This document shows positions 23,979 through 31,841 of a stretch of 64,000 nucleotides of DNA, one piece after another. The notes below the pieces were generated by a model. It was given only the letters and a program-made list of their open reading frames with translations, was not told where the DNA came from and ran no database searches. Origin of the DNA: Streptomyces coelicoflavus (GTDB lineage Bacteria > Actinomycetota > Actinomycetes > Streptomycetales > Streptomycetaceae); the NCBI RefSeq assembly GCF_003112555.1, contig NZ_BEWB01000009.1, positions 124,001-188,000 on the forward strand, given 5' to 3'. Both the position numbers and the translations under genes were made by a program. Each line of letters starts with the position of its first letter. Within the stretch, counting starts at the first letter, position 1.

Positions 23979-25280
23979 ATGTCCGATTCGGTTGGGGGCT
24001 GTGTCCGGCCCCGTACCGCCGTCAGTGAGGCCGAGGTCGAGGCACTGGTCCACGGCATCTGCTTCAAGACCGGGCCGCCCAGGCTCCTCGGCGTCGAGGT
24101 GGAATGGCTCGTCCACGAGCTGCGCGCGCCGCGGCTCCCCGTGTCACCCGAACGGCTCCACGCGGTGTACACCGCACTGCGGGCCGTGCCCCTGAGGTCG
24201 GCGCTGACCGTCGAACCCGGCGGCCAGCTGGAGCTGAGTTCGCTCCCCGCCGCCTCCCTGACGGAGTGCGTCCGCTCCGTCTCCGCCGACCTCGACGCCG
24301 TCCGCGCCGTGCTGCGCGAGGACGGCCTCGCCCTGGTCGGCCTCGGCCACGACCCCTGGCACCGGCCGCGCCGCTACCTGCGGCAGCCCCGCTACGACGC
24401 CATGGAGTCCTGTCTCGACCGCACCGGCCCCGGTGGCCGCTTCATGATGTGCGCCTCCGCCTCGGTGCAGGTGTGCGTGGACGCGGGGTACGAGGAGCCC
24501 GGGCCTCTGGGCCATGTACGCCGGTGGTGGCTGGCCCATCATCTGGGCGCGGTCCTGCTGGCCGCGTTCGCCAACTCACCGCTGTCCGGCGGCCGGCCCA
24601 CCGGCTGGCGGTCCACCCGGCAGCTGCGGTGGACGCAGATCGGCGCGGGCCGGGCGGGCGGCCCCCCGCTGAACACCGATCCGCGCGGTACCTGGGCACG
24701 GCACGTGCTGGACGCCCCGGTGATGTGCGTACGCCGGGACGGCGGCCCGTGGGACGTGCCGGAGGGCCTGACCCTGCGGGAGTGGACCCGCGAGCTGGTG
24801 CCGAGGCCGCCGACCCGGGAGGACCTGGACTACCACCTGACCACGCTCTTCCCGCCGGTCCGGCCGCGCGGCCACCTGGAGCTGCGCATGATCGACGCGC
24901 AGCCCGGGGACGACGGCTGGATCGTGCCGCTGGCGGTGACCGCCGCGCTGTTCGACGACCCGGAGGCCACCGAGACCGCCTACCGGGCCGTCAAGCCCCT
25001 GGCCGAGCGCACGCTCGGTCTGCCGGCGCCGCACAATCCGCTGTACGAGGACGCGGCCCGTGCCGCCCTGACCGATCCCGAGCTGCGCGAGGCGGCCGTC
25101 ACCTGCTTCACCGCGGCGCTCGCCGCACTGCCCCGGCTCGGCGCGGGTCCCGAGGTGACCGATGCCGTCGCCGGGTACCTGGAGCGCTACGTCCTGAGGG
25201 GCCGCTGCCCCGCCGACGATCTGCTGGACATGCCGGGCGGCGCAGGCCGTGGCCCGCACGGGAGGGAGACCCGCTCATGA
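23979..25280 (+). CDS. egtA: Ergothioneine biosynthesis glutamate-cysteine ligase EgtA
   Basis: 433 residues of the GCS2 glutamate-cysteine ligase family, producing gamma-glutamylcysteine, the sulfur donor in ergothioneine synthesis. Active-site parts are GVEVEWLVHELR (about residues 34-45), the substrate region VEPGGQLELSS and RGHLELRMIDAQP near residue 300. The start at 23979 follows a strong AGGAGG at 23965-23970. The stop overlaps the start of egtB (ATGA), showing translational coupling. It is the first gene of egtABCD. In mycothiol-producing actinobacteria gamma-glutamylcysteine is not otherwise required, which fits a dedicated ligase. Confidence 0.95.
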   Translation: MSDSVGGCVRPRTAVSEAEVEALVHGICFKTGPPRLLGVEVEWLVHELRAPRLPVSPERLHAVYTALRAVPLRSALTVEPGGQLELSSLPAASLTECVRSVSADLDAVRAVLREDGLALVGLGHDPWHRPRRYLRQPRYDAMESCLDRTGPGGRFMMCASASVQVCVDAGYEEPGPLGHVRRWWLAHHLGAVLLAAFANSPLSGGRPTGWRSTRQLRWTQIGAGRAGGPPLNTDPRGTWARHVLDAPVMCVRRDGGPWDVPEGLTLREWTRELVPRPPTREDLDYHLTTLFPPVRPRGHLELRMIDAQPGDDGWIVPLAVTAALFDDPEATETAYRAVKPLAERTLGLPAPHNPLYEDAARAALTDPELREAAVTCFTAALAALPRLGAGPEVTDAVAGYLERYVLRGRCPADDLLDMPGGAGRGPHGRETRS

Positions 25281-26611
25281 CCGACTCCACGGACGCGACC
25301 ACGACCGCCGGCGCCGAGACGCTGCGGGAGCGGGCCCTGACCACGCTCGTCACCGCCCGGGAGCGCACCACGCTGCTGACCGGTTGCGTGGAGGGCCCCG
25401 ACCTGACCGCCCAGGTGTCGCCGCTGATGTCCCCGCTGGTGTGGGACCTGGCACACATCGGCAACCAGGAGGAGCAGTGGCTGCTGCGCGCGGTCGCCGG
25501 ACACGAGGCGATACGCCCGGAGATCGACAGCCTGTACGACGCCTTCGAGCACCCGCGCTCCGAGCGGCCCAGCCTGCCGCTGCTGTCGCCCGCCGAGGCC
25601 CGCCGGTACGCGGCGGACGTGCGCGGCCGGGCCCTGGACGTGCTGGAGCGGACCGCGTTCGACGGGACGCGGCTGACGGAGGCGGGCTTCGCCTTCGGGA
25701 TGATCGCCCAGCACGAGCAGCAGCACGACGAGACCATGCTGATCACGCACCAGTTGCGCAGGGGCCCGCAGGTCCTGACCGCACCCGATCCGGACCCGCT
25801 CCCGCTGTTCACCGGCCCGGCCGAAGTCCTGGTGCCGGGCGGCCCGTTCACGATGGGCACGTCGACCGAGCCGTGGGCCCTGGACAACGAGCGGCCCGCG
25901 CACCGGCGCGAGGTGGCGCCGTTCCACATCGACACCACCCCGGTGACCAACGGCGCGTACCTGGCCTTCATCGACGACGGCGGCTACGACGACCCGCGCT
26001 GGTGGACCCCCGAGGGCTGGGACCACGTCCGCCGGCACTCCATCGCCGCCCCGCTGTTCTGGCGCCGGGACGGCGGACAGTGGCTGCGCCGCCGCTTCGG
26101 GGTGACCGAGGCGGTCCCGGCCGACGAGCCGGTGCTGCACGTGTGCTGGTACGAGGCCGACGCGTACGCCCGCTGGGCGGGGCGCCGGCTGCCCACCGAG
26201 GCCGAGTGGGAGAAGGCCGCACGGTACGACCCGGCCGGGGACCGCGCCATGCGCTATCCGTGGGGCGACGCCGACCCGGGCCCGGAGCACGCCAACCTCG
26301 GACAGCGGCACCTGCGCCCGGCGCCCGCGGGCAGCTACCCGGCCGGCGAGTCGCCGCTCGGCGTGCGGCAGTTGATCGGCGACGTGTGGGAGTGGACGTC
26401 GAGCGACTTCGCCCCGTACCCGGGCTTTGGGGCGTTCCCGTACCGGGAGTACTCGGAGGTGTTCTTCGGCCCCGAGTACAAGGTGCTGCGCGGCGGTTCC
26501 TTCGCCGTGGACGCGGTGGCCTGCCGGGGCACGTTCCGCAACTGGGACTACCCGATCCGGCGGCAGATCTTCTCCGGGTTCCGCACGGCCCGGTCGGCGG
26601 AGGCCGTCTGA
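25277..26611 (+). CDS. egtB: Ergothioneine sulfoxide synthase EgtB
   Basis: 444 residues. An N-terminal DinB-like domain supplies the iron ligands: His60 (WDLAHIG) and the HX3HXE motif as HEQQHDE (His146, His150). The C-terminal FGE-sulfatase domain starts near residue 185 (GPFTMGTSTEPW) and includes YPWGDADP and VWEWTSSDF and ends in RGGSFAVD and GFRTAR. The enzyme is a non-haem iron oxygenase joining the sulfur of gamma-glutamylcysteine to the imidazole C2 of hercynine. It overlaps egtA by four bases and egtC by one (TGATG), so translation is tightly coupled. Confidence 0.97.
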   Translation: MTDSTDATTTAGAETLRERALTTLVTARERTTLLTGCVEGPDLTAQVSPLMSPLVWDLAHIGNQEEQWLLRAVAGHEAIRPEIDSLYDAFEHPRSERPSLPLLSPAEARRYAADVRGRALDVLERTAFDGTRLTEAGFAFGMIAQHEQQHDETMLITHQLRRGPQVLTAPDPDPLPLFTGPAEVLVPGGPFTMGTSTEPWALDNERPAHRREVAPFHIDTTPVTNGAYLAFIDDGGYDDPRWWTPEGWDHVRRHSIAAPLFWRRDGGQWLRRRFGVTEAVPADEPVLHVCWYEADAYARWAGRRLPTEAEWEKAARYDPAGDRAMRYPWGDADPGPEHANLGQRHLRPAPAGSYPAGESPLGVRQLIGDVWEWTSSDFAPYPGFGAFPYREYSEVFFGPEYKVLRGGSFAVDAVACRGTFRNWDYPIRRQIFSGFRTARSAEAV

Positions 26612-27417
26612 TGTGCCGTCACCTGGCCTACGTGGGCCCCGCGGAGCCGCTCGGCGGCCTCCTCGTGACGCCGCCGCACGGTCTGTACCGCCAGTCCTGG
26701 GCGCCCCGGCACCAGCGGTACGGCACGGTCAACGCCGACGGGTTCGGCGTCGGCTGGTACGCCGGGGGCGATCCGGTGCCCGCCCGGTACCGGCGGGCCG
26801 GCCCGATCTGGGCGGACCAGTCCTTCGCCGACCTCGCGCGGGTGGTGCGCACCGGTGCGCTGCTGGCCGCCGTACGGGACGCGACGCTGGCCGGCGCCGA
26901 CGCGGAGGCGGCCGCGGCCCCGTTCGCCGCGGGGACCTGGCTGTTCAGCCACAACGGCGCCGTCAAGGGCTGGCCGGACTCGCTGGCGCCGGTGGCCGCG
27001 ACACTGCCGCCCGGGGAGCTGCTGTCGCTGGAGGCGCGCAACGACTCGGCGCTCGTGTGGGCGCTGGTCCTGGCCCGGCTGCGGGCCGGGGACGACGAGG
27101 GCCGGGCGCTGTCCGAGACGGTACTGGAGGTCGCCGCGGCGGCCCCGGCCTCCCGGCTCAACCTGCTCCTCACCGACGGCTCCACCGTCACCGCCACGAC
27201 CTGGGGCGACACCCTCTGGTACCTGTCCCGCCCGGGTGGCGGCACGGTCGTCGCCTCGGAGCCGTACGACGACGATCCCGGCTGGCAGGCGGTCCCCGAC
27301 CGCACCCTGCTGGTGGCGAGCCGCACGGAGGTGCGGCTCACCCCGCTCAAGGACCCGGGCGAGACCGCCTCCTCAGACGCTTTCGTCTCTTCGCACACGA
27401 AGGAGCCCCGCACGTGA
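26611..27417 (+). CDS. egtC: Gamma-glutamyl hercynylcysteine sulfoxide hydrolase EgtC
   Basis: 268 residues of the class II glutamine amidotransferase (Ntn) fold. Cys2, immediately after the initiator Met (MCRHLAYVG), is the nucleophile once Met is removed. GFGVGWY and LFSHNGAV are the family substrate loops. It hydrolyses the gamma-glutamyl group from the EgtB product. The start is fixed by the catalytic Cys2 and the one-base overlap with egtB. The gene ends in a GTGA overlap with egtD. Confidence 0.96.
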   Translation: MCRHLAYVGPAEPLGGLLVTPPHGLYRQSWAPRHQRYGTVNADGFGVGWYAGGDPVPARYRRAGPIWADQSFADLARVVRTGALLAAVRDATLAGADAEAAAAPFAAGTWLFSHNGAVKGWPDSLAPVAATLPPGELLSLEARNDSALVWALVLARLRAGDDEGRALSETVLEVAAAAPASRLNLLLTDGSTVTATTWGDTLWYLSRPGGGTVVASEPYDDDPGWQAVPDRTLLVASRTEVRLTPLKDPGETASSDAFVSSHTKEPRT

Positions 27418-28385
27418 GCCAGTTCCGTCTGACCCGGACGCTGCCCGAGGACGCCACGGACGCCGCCCTGCGCGACGACGTCCTGGCCGGCCTGTCCAGC
27501 ACGCCCAAGTGGCTGCCGCCGAAGTGGTTCTACGACGCGCGGGGCAGCGAGCTGTTCGAGGCGATCACCGCGCTGCCCGAGTACTACCCGACCCGGGCCG
27601 AGCGGGAGATCCTGGTCGACCGGGCCGGGGAGATCGCGGCGGCGACCGGCGCCCGCACCCTGGTGGAGCTGGGTTCCGGCTCCTCGGAGAAGACGCGGGT
27701 GCTGCTCGACGCGCTGAAGGAGCGGACCGGGCTGGGCGCCTATGTGCCGGTCGACGTGAGCGAGAGCGCCCTCACGCAGGCCGGGGAGGCGCTGGTCGCC
27801 GAGCATCCCGGCCTCCAGGTGCACGCGCTGATCGCCGACTTCACGGGCGGGCTGACACTGCCCGGCACGCCGGGCCCGCGGCTGGTCGCCTTCCTCGGCG
27901 GCACCGTGGGCAACCTGCTGCCCGGGGAGCGCGCCGCGTTCCTGGCCTCCGTCCGCGCCCTGCTCTCCCCGGGCGACGCCCTGTTGCTGGGCACGGACCT
28001 GGTCAAGGACGAGGGGGTGCTGGTCCGCGCGTACGACGACGCGGCCGGGGTGACGGCAGAGTTCAACAAGAACGTGCTCGCCGTGATGAACCGCGAACTG
28101 GAGGCCGACTTCGAGCCCGCGGCCTTCGAGCACGTGGCGCTGTGGAACGCCGAACGGGAGTGGATCGAGATGCGGCTGCGCTCGCGCACCGCGCAGACCG
28201 TCAAGGTCCAGGCGCTCGACCTGGCCGTGGACTTCGCGGACGGGGAGGAGCTGCGTACCGAGGTGTCCGCGAAGTTCCGGCGGGAGGGTGTGCGGGCCGA
28301 ACTGGAGGCCGCCGGGCTCGATCTGGCCCATTGGTGGACGGACCGGGAGGGGCGCTTCGCCCTGTCGCTGAGCGTCGCGCGCTGA
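27414..28385 (+). CDS. egtD: Histidine N-alpha-methyltransferase EgtD
   Basis: 323 residues. It methylates histidine three times with S-adenosylmethionine to give hercynine, the first committed step of ergothioneine synthesis. The family hallmarks are KWFYDARGSELFEAIT (about residues 37-52), YYPTRAERE for histidine binding, the SAM loop VELGSGSSEKTR (84-95) and LGGTVGN. The GTG start overlaps egtC by four bases. Order A-B-C-D matches other Streptomyces; a PLP lyase egtE is not in the cluster. Confidence 0.97.
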   Translation: MSQFRLTRTLPEDATDAALRDDVLAGLSSTPKWLPPKWFYDARGSELFEAITALPEYYPTRAEREILVDRAGEIAAATGARTLVELGSGSSEKTRVLLDALKERTGLGAYVPVDVSESALTQAGEALVAEHPGLQVHALIADFTGGLTLPGTPGPRLVAFLGGTVGNLLPGERAAFLASVRALLSPGDALLLGTDLVKDEGVLVRAYDDAAGVTAEFNKNVLAVMNRELEADFEPAAFEHVALWNAEREWIEMRLRSRTAQTVKVQALDLAVDFADGEELRTEVSAKFRREGVRAELEAAGLDLAHWWTDREGRFALSLSVAR

Positions 28386-28388
28386 GGT

Positions 28389-28428
28389 GCGGCGAGGCGG
28401 GGCCGACCCGACGGTCCCGCCTCGCCGC
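28389..28428. terminator. Terminator hairpin after egtD
   Basis: A 13-bp perfect stem (28389-28401 with 28416-28428) and 14-base loop fill the 45-base space between the convergent egtD and solute-binding-protein genes. It can act on both strands. Confidence 0.85.
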
Positions 28429-28430
28429 GG

Positions 28431-29699
28431 TCAGCGCATGTTGGGGTCCAGCAGTTCGGTGATGCGGTCGGAGGCCTTGCGGGCCTCCGGCTTCGCGTCC
28501 GCCCCCTTGAGCACCTTCGTCATGTACTCCTTGATCGGGTTGTCCGCCTCGACCGCGCCCCACTGGGGTGTTCCGGGGGTCGCCCGGCCCTGCGCGGCGC
28601 CTGCCGCCATGGCCTCGGCGCCCTCCTCGCCGGAGACGGCCTCGGCGAGGGACTTCTTGTTCGGCACGTAGTTCATGGTGCGGGCCAGGTCGGTGTTCCA
28701 CTTCTCGCCCGCGAGCGCCTCGATCACGGCGAGGGCGCCCTCCTCCTGGTCGGTGTTCTTCGGGACGACGAGGTCGGAGCCGCCGGTGAAGACGGCACCG
28801 GGCTTGTCGGCGCTCTTGCCGGGCACGGGGAAGAAGCCGATCTTGCCCTTGAGGTCCGGGTTCTCGCGCAGGACGGACTGGGCCTGGCCCGGCACCGCGA
28901 TGATCTGCGCGACCTGTCCCTTGGCGAAGACCCCGGACTGCGGCGGGTGTTCCTCGTCGGCGTCGACCGGACCGTCGCCCAGGGCCTGCAGTTCGCGGTA
29001 GAAGTCCATGCCGCGCAGGGCCGCCTCGGAGTCGAGGGCGCCCGTCCAGACCCCGCCCTCGCCGGCCTGGGTGGCCAGCTCGCCGCCCTCGTCCCAGATG
29101 AACCCGGCGAGCGTGTACCAGTCCTGGCCGGCCAGGTAGATGCCCTGGTCACCGTTCTTGTCGAGCTTCTCCGTGGCGGCGAGCCACTCCTCGCGGGTGC
29201 CGGGCGGCTCGTTGACTCCGGCTTGCTCGAAGAGGTCCTTGCGGTAGATGACGACGCGGTTGGCGGCGTACCAGGGGACGCCGAACTGCTGGGACATCCA
29301 CTGACCGGGTTCGGCGAGGCCCGGAAGCCAGTCCCGGATGCCCCAGTCACGCATCGACTCCAGGGTCAGGTCCTGGAGCCGGCCGCCCTCCGCGTACTGC
29401 GGGACCTGGGTGTTGCCGACCTCGACGACGTCGGGGCCGTCCGTGCCGTCGGCCTTCAGCGCGGCCTGCACCTTGTCGCCGATCCCGGTCCACTCCTGGA
29501 TGCGGATGTCCAGGTCGAGGTCGGGATGGTCGGCCTCGAAGCCCTCGGTGAACCGCTTCAGGAAGTCGTCCGAGGCGCTGCCCTTCATCAGCCACACGCT
29601 GACGGTGTGCCGTCCGCTCCCGCCGTCCTGCGAGATCAGGCCGCAGCCGCTGAGCACGGAGGCGGACACACAGACAAGGGCGAGGAGGCGACGTCTCAC
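28431..29699 (-). CDS. Extracellular sugar-binding lipoprotein (ABC transporter, orphan)
   Basis: 422 residues. A lipoprotein signal with lipobox LSGC (about residues 16-19) precedes a family 1 solute-binding protein: VSVWLMKGSASDDF, DVVEVGNTQVPQYA and GVPWYAANRVVIYRKD are typical. It should capture an oligosaccharide outside the cell for an ABC importer. No permease genes (usually two) are adjacent, so it works with a distant transporter and probably the shared ATPase MsiK. The GTG start at 29699 follows AAGGA. A DasR-like site lies 113 bases upstream, suggesting control by amino-sugar availability. Confidence 0.88.
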   Translation of the reverse strand: MRRRLLALVCVSASVLSGCGLISQDGGSGRHTVSVWLMKGSASDDFLKRFTEGFEADHPDLDLDIRIQEWTGIGDKVQAALKADGTDGPDVVEVGNTQVPQYAEGGRLQDLTLESMRDWGIRDWLPGLAEPGQWMSQQFGVPWYAANRVVIYRKDLFEQAGVNEPPGTREEWLAATEKLDKNGDQGIYLAGQDWYTLAGFIWDEGGELATQAGEGGVWTGALDSEAALRGMDFYRELQALGDGPVDADEEHPPQSGVFAKGQVAQIIAVPGQAQSVLRENPDLKGKIGFFPVPGKSADKPGAVFTGGSDLVVPKNTDQEEGALAVIEALAGEKWNTDLARTMNYVPNKKSLAEAVSGEEGAEAMAAGAAQGRATPGTPQWGAVEADNPIKEYMTKVLKGADAKPEARKASDRITELLDPNMR

Positions 29700-29811
29700 G
29701 AGGGGTCCTTCTGACTGACGAACAGAGGGCGGCGGCAGGTGCGTCCTGCACACGCGAAGGGAGACCCGACGTGGGGGACGAGCCCGAGGCTCGAACGGGT
29801 GTCTGGGATTT

Positions 29812-29823
29812 TGGTATGGACCA
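29812..29823. promoter_or_regulatory. DasR-like (dre) operator
   Basis: TGGTATGGACCA matches the core TGGTCTAGACCA of the DasR consensus at 10 of 12 positions and keeps the TGGT/ACCA arms. It is in the promoter space of the sugar-binding lipoprotein. DasR is the GntR-type repressor of N-acetylglucosamine uptake genes. Confidence 0.55.
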
Positions 29824-29959
29824 TTACAAAGGTCAAGGGGCAAGGGGAGGTACCGGAGCGTTTCCGCCCCGAACGCCGATGCCTCGCGCTCCGTCCCGAC
29901 TTGGGGCACGGTGGAGTGACGCAGCGCACACCGCTGTCCTCGCGGAAGGGAGCACCGGC

Positions 29960-30175
29960 ATGTCGAACCACACCTACCGGGTCACCGAGGTCGTCGGCAC
30001 CTCGCCCGACGGCGTCGACCAGGCGGTCCGCAACGCCATCACCCGTGCCTCGCAGACCCTGCGCAAGCTGGACTGGTTCGAGGTGACACAGGTGCGCGGC
30101 CAGATCGAGGAGGGGCAGGTCGCGCACTGGCAGGTCGGCCTCAAGCTCGGGTTCCGCCTGGAGGAGTCGGACTGA
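29960..30175 (+). CDS. Dodecin
   Basis: A 71-residue dodecin. The family forms hollow dodecamers that store flavins (FMN or riboflavin) and in some cases coenzyme A. Visible motifs: NHTYRVTEVVGTSPDGVDQA, the RASQTLRKLDWFEV helix-strand with the flavin-stacking Trp, and the C-terminal WQVGLKLGFRLE. The start follows GGAAGG. It is convergent with an HAD phosphatase gene. Size and motifs are complete, so the call is secure. Confidence 0.95.
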   Translation: MSNHTYRVTEVVGTSPDGVDQAVRNAITRASQTLRKLDWFEVTQVRGQIEEGQVAHWQVGLKLGFRLEESD

Positions 30176-30208
30176 CATCCCCGGAGCCCACCCGGACGGC
30201 CGCGTCCG

Positions 30209-30700
30209 TCAGGTACGGCCCTCGCGCTCCTGCGCCACGCGCAGTTCGGCCGACCGGGCCGCCCAGCGCGCCCGGAGCACGGGGAAACCGGCCCGCTCGG
30301 CGTCGTCGCAGACCAGCTCGTCGTCGTCCACCAGGATCCGGACCTCGCGGGTCCGGGCGAGGCGCCGCAGGATCTCCAGCTTGGTGCGCCGGGCGGGCCT
30401 GCGGTCGGCGTTGCCCCGCATGTGCACGGCACCCTCGGGCAGGCCGTGCGCGGCCAGCCAGTCGAGCGTGTCGCGCCGGCAGCGCTCGGGCCGGCCGGTG
30501 AGGTAGACGATCTCGCACTCCTTCTCGCTCTCGCGCACCAGCGCGACACCCTCCGCGAGCGGTGGATCGTGCGGCGCGGCGGCGAAGAAGGCGTCCCAGT
30601 CGCGGGGCCTGCGCTCCAGGAACCGCTGCCGGTGCGCGGTGTCGGCGAGGGTGTTGTCCAGGTCGAACACGGCCACCGGGGGTCTGCTGCTGTCGCTCAC
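30209..30700 (-). CDS. HAD-superfamily phosphatase (PNK 3'-phosphatase-like)
   Basis: 163 residues. HAD motif I is DLDNT (nucleophile Asp13, acid Asp15), motif II is YLTGRP near residue 70, the basic residue lies in TKLEIL, and motif IV is LVDDDELV. There is no large cap domain. The FDLDNTLADTAHR start and TGRPERCR resemble the phosphatase part of polynucleotide kinase-type proteins. The likely substrate is a small phosphate ester or a DNA/RNA 3'-phosphate; context does not decide. It is divergent from a luciferase-like oxidoreductase. Confidence 0.88.
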   Translation of the reverse strand: MSDSSRPPVAVFDLDNTLADTAHRQRFLERRPRDWDAFFAAAPHDPPLAEGVALVRESEKECEIVYLTGRPERCRRDTLDWLAAHGLPEGAVHMRGNADRRPARRTKLEILRRLARTREVRILVDDDELVCDDAERAGFPVLRARWAARSAELRVAQEREGRT

Positions 30701-30744
30701 GCGTTCACCCTAGGTCCGACGACAGGACCAAGAGGGCTCCACCG

Positions 30745-30769
30745 GGAATCTGTGCGGCGCGCGGGCGTT
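30745..30769 (+). promoter_or_regulatory. Sigma-R-like promoter with short spacer
   Basis: GGAAT (30745-30749), 17 bases, GTT (30767-30769), ending nine bases before the GTG start of the luciferase-like gene. The spacer is one base shorter than the sigma-R optimum, so this is only a candidate. Confidence 0.3.
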
Positions 30770-30778
30770 GAACACCAT

Positions 30779-31801
30779 GTGACCTCGAGCCTCGCCACCA
30801 CCCGCTTCTCCGTCCTCGACCGCTCCCGCATCCGCGCCGGCCGCACTGCCGGGGAGGCGCTGCGCGACACCGTGCAGCTGGCCCGGGAGGCGGAGCGGCT
30901 CGGCTACCACCGGTTCTGGGTGGCGGAGCACCACGGCGTACCCGGGGTGGCCGGTTCGGCGCCGACCGTGCTCGCCGCCGCCGTGGCCGGGGCCACCCGC
31001 CGCATCCGCGTCGGCACCGGGGGCGTGATGCTGCCCAACCACCGGCCGCTGGTGGTCGCCGAGCAGTTCGGCGTGCTGGAGTCGCTCTTCCCCGGCCGGA
31101 TCGACATGGGGCTCGGCCGCTCGGTGGGCTTCACCGACGGCGTCCGCAGGGCACTGGGCCGGGAGAAGGACGACGCCGAGGACTTCGACGCGCAACTGGC
31201 CGAGCTGCTCGGCTGGTTCCGGGGGACGTCGCCGACGGGCGGCGTGCACGCGCGCCCCTCCGAGGGGCTGACCGTGCCGCCGTTCGTGCTGGCCATGGGC
31301 GAGGGCGCGGCCGTCGCCGCCCGTGCCGGTCTGCCGATGGTCATCGGGGACCTGCGCGACCGGGACCGGATGCGCCGCGGCATCGACCGCTACCGCGCCG
31401 GGTTCCGCCCCTCGGAGTGGAGCGCGGAGCCGTACGTCGTCGTCTCCGGCACCGTGGCGGTGGCCGCCACCGCCGAGGAGGCCCGGCGGCTGCTGGTCCC
31501 GGAGGCGTGGTCCATGGCCGAGGCCCGCACGCGGGGCTCCTTCCCTCCGCTGCCCCCGGCCGAGGAGGTCGGGGCCCGGACCATGACCGGCAAGGAGCGC
31601 GACCTGTACGAGGCCGGTCTCGCGGGTCACGTCGCCGGCACCGAGGAGCAGGTCGCCGACGAGCTGGAGCGGCTGGTGAAGGAGACGGGCGCGCAGGAGG
31701 TCCTGGTCACCACCAGCACGTACGACCGCGAGGCACTGCTCGAGTCCTACCGGCGGCTCGCCCGTGTCACCGGCACGGGTCCGCTCGGCGCCCCGGCGTA
31801 G
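30779..31801 (+). CDS. Luciferase-like (LLM) flavin-dependent oxidoreductase
   Basis: 340 residues with the TIM-barrel bacterial luciferase fold. Markers are LAREAERLGYHRFWVAEHHG (about residues 31-50), RIRVGTGGVMLPNHRPLVVAEQFG and DMGLGRSVGF. Enzymes of this class use FMNH2 or F420 supplied by a separate reductase to oxidise aldehydes, alkanesulfonates and other substrates. The GTG at 30779 has no ribosome site; a GTG 27 bases upstream is also in frame, so the start is uncertain. It is followed, 40 bases later, by the uvrA-like gene on the same strand. Confidence 0.9.
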   Translation: MTSSLATTRFSVLDRSRIRAGRTAGEALRDTVQLAREAERLGYHRFWVAEHHGVPGVAGSAPTVLAAAVAGATRRIRVGTGGVMLPNHRPLVVAEQFGVLESLFPGRIDMGLGRSVGFTDGVRRALGREKDDAEDFDAQLAELLGWFRGTSPTGGVHARPSEGLTVPPFVLAMGEGAAVAARAGLPMVIGDLRDRDRMRRGIDRYRAGFRPSEWSAEPYVVVSGTVAVAATAEEARRLLVPEAWSMAEARTRGSFPPLPPAEEVGARTMTGKERDLYEAGLAGHVAGTEEQVADELERLVKETGAQEVLVTTSTYDREALLESYRRLARVTGTGPLGAPA

Positions 31802-31841
31802 AATTGCGGAGTTTGTCCCCCACCGTACGGAGTTCCCCGCG

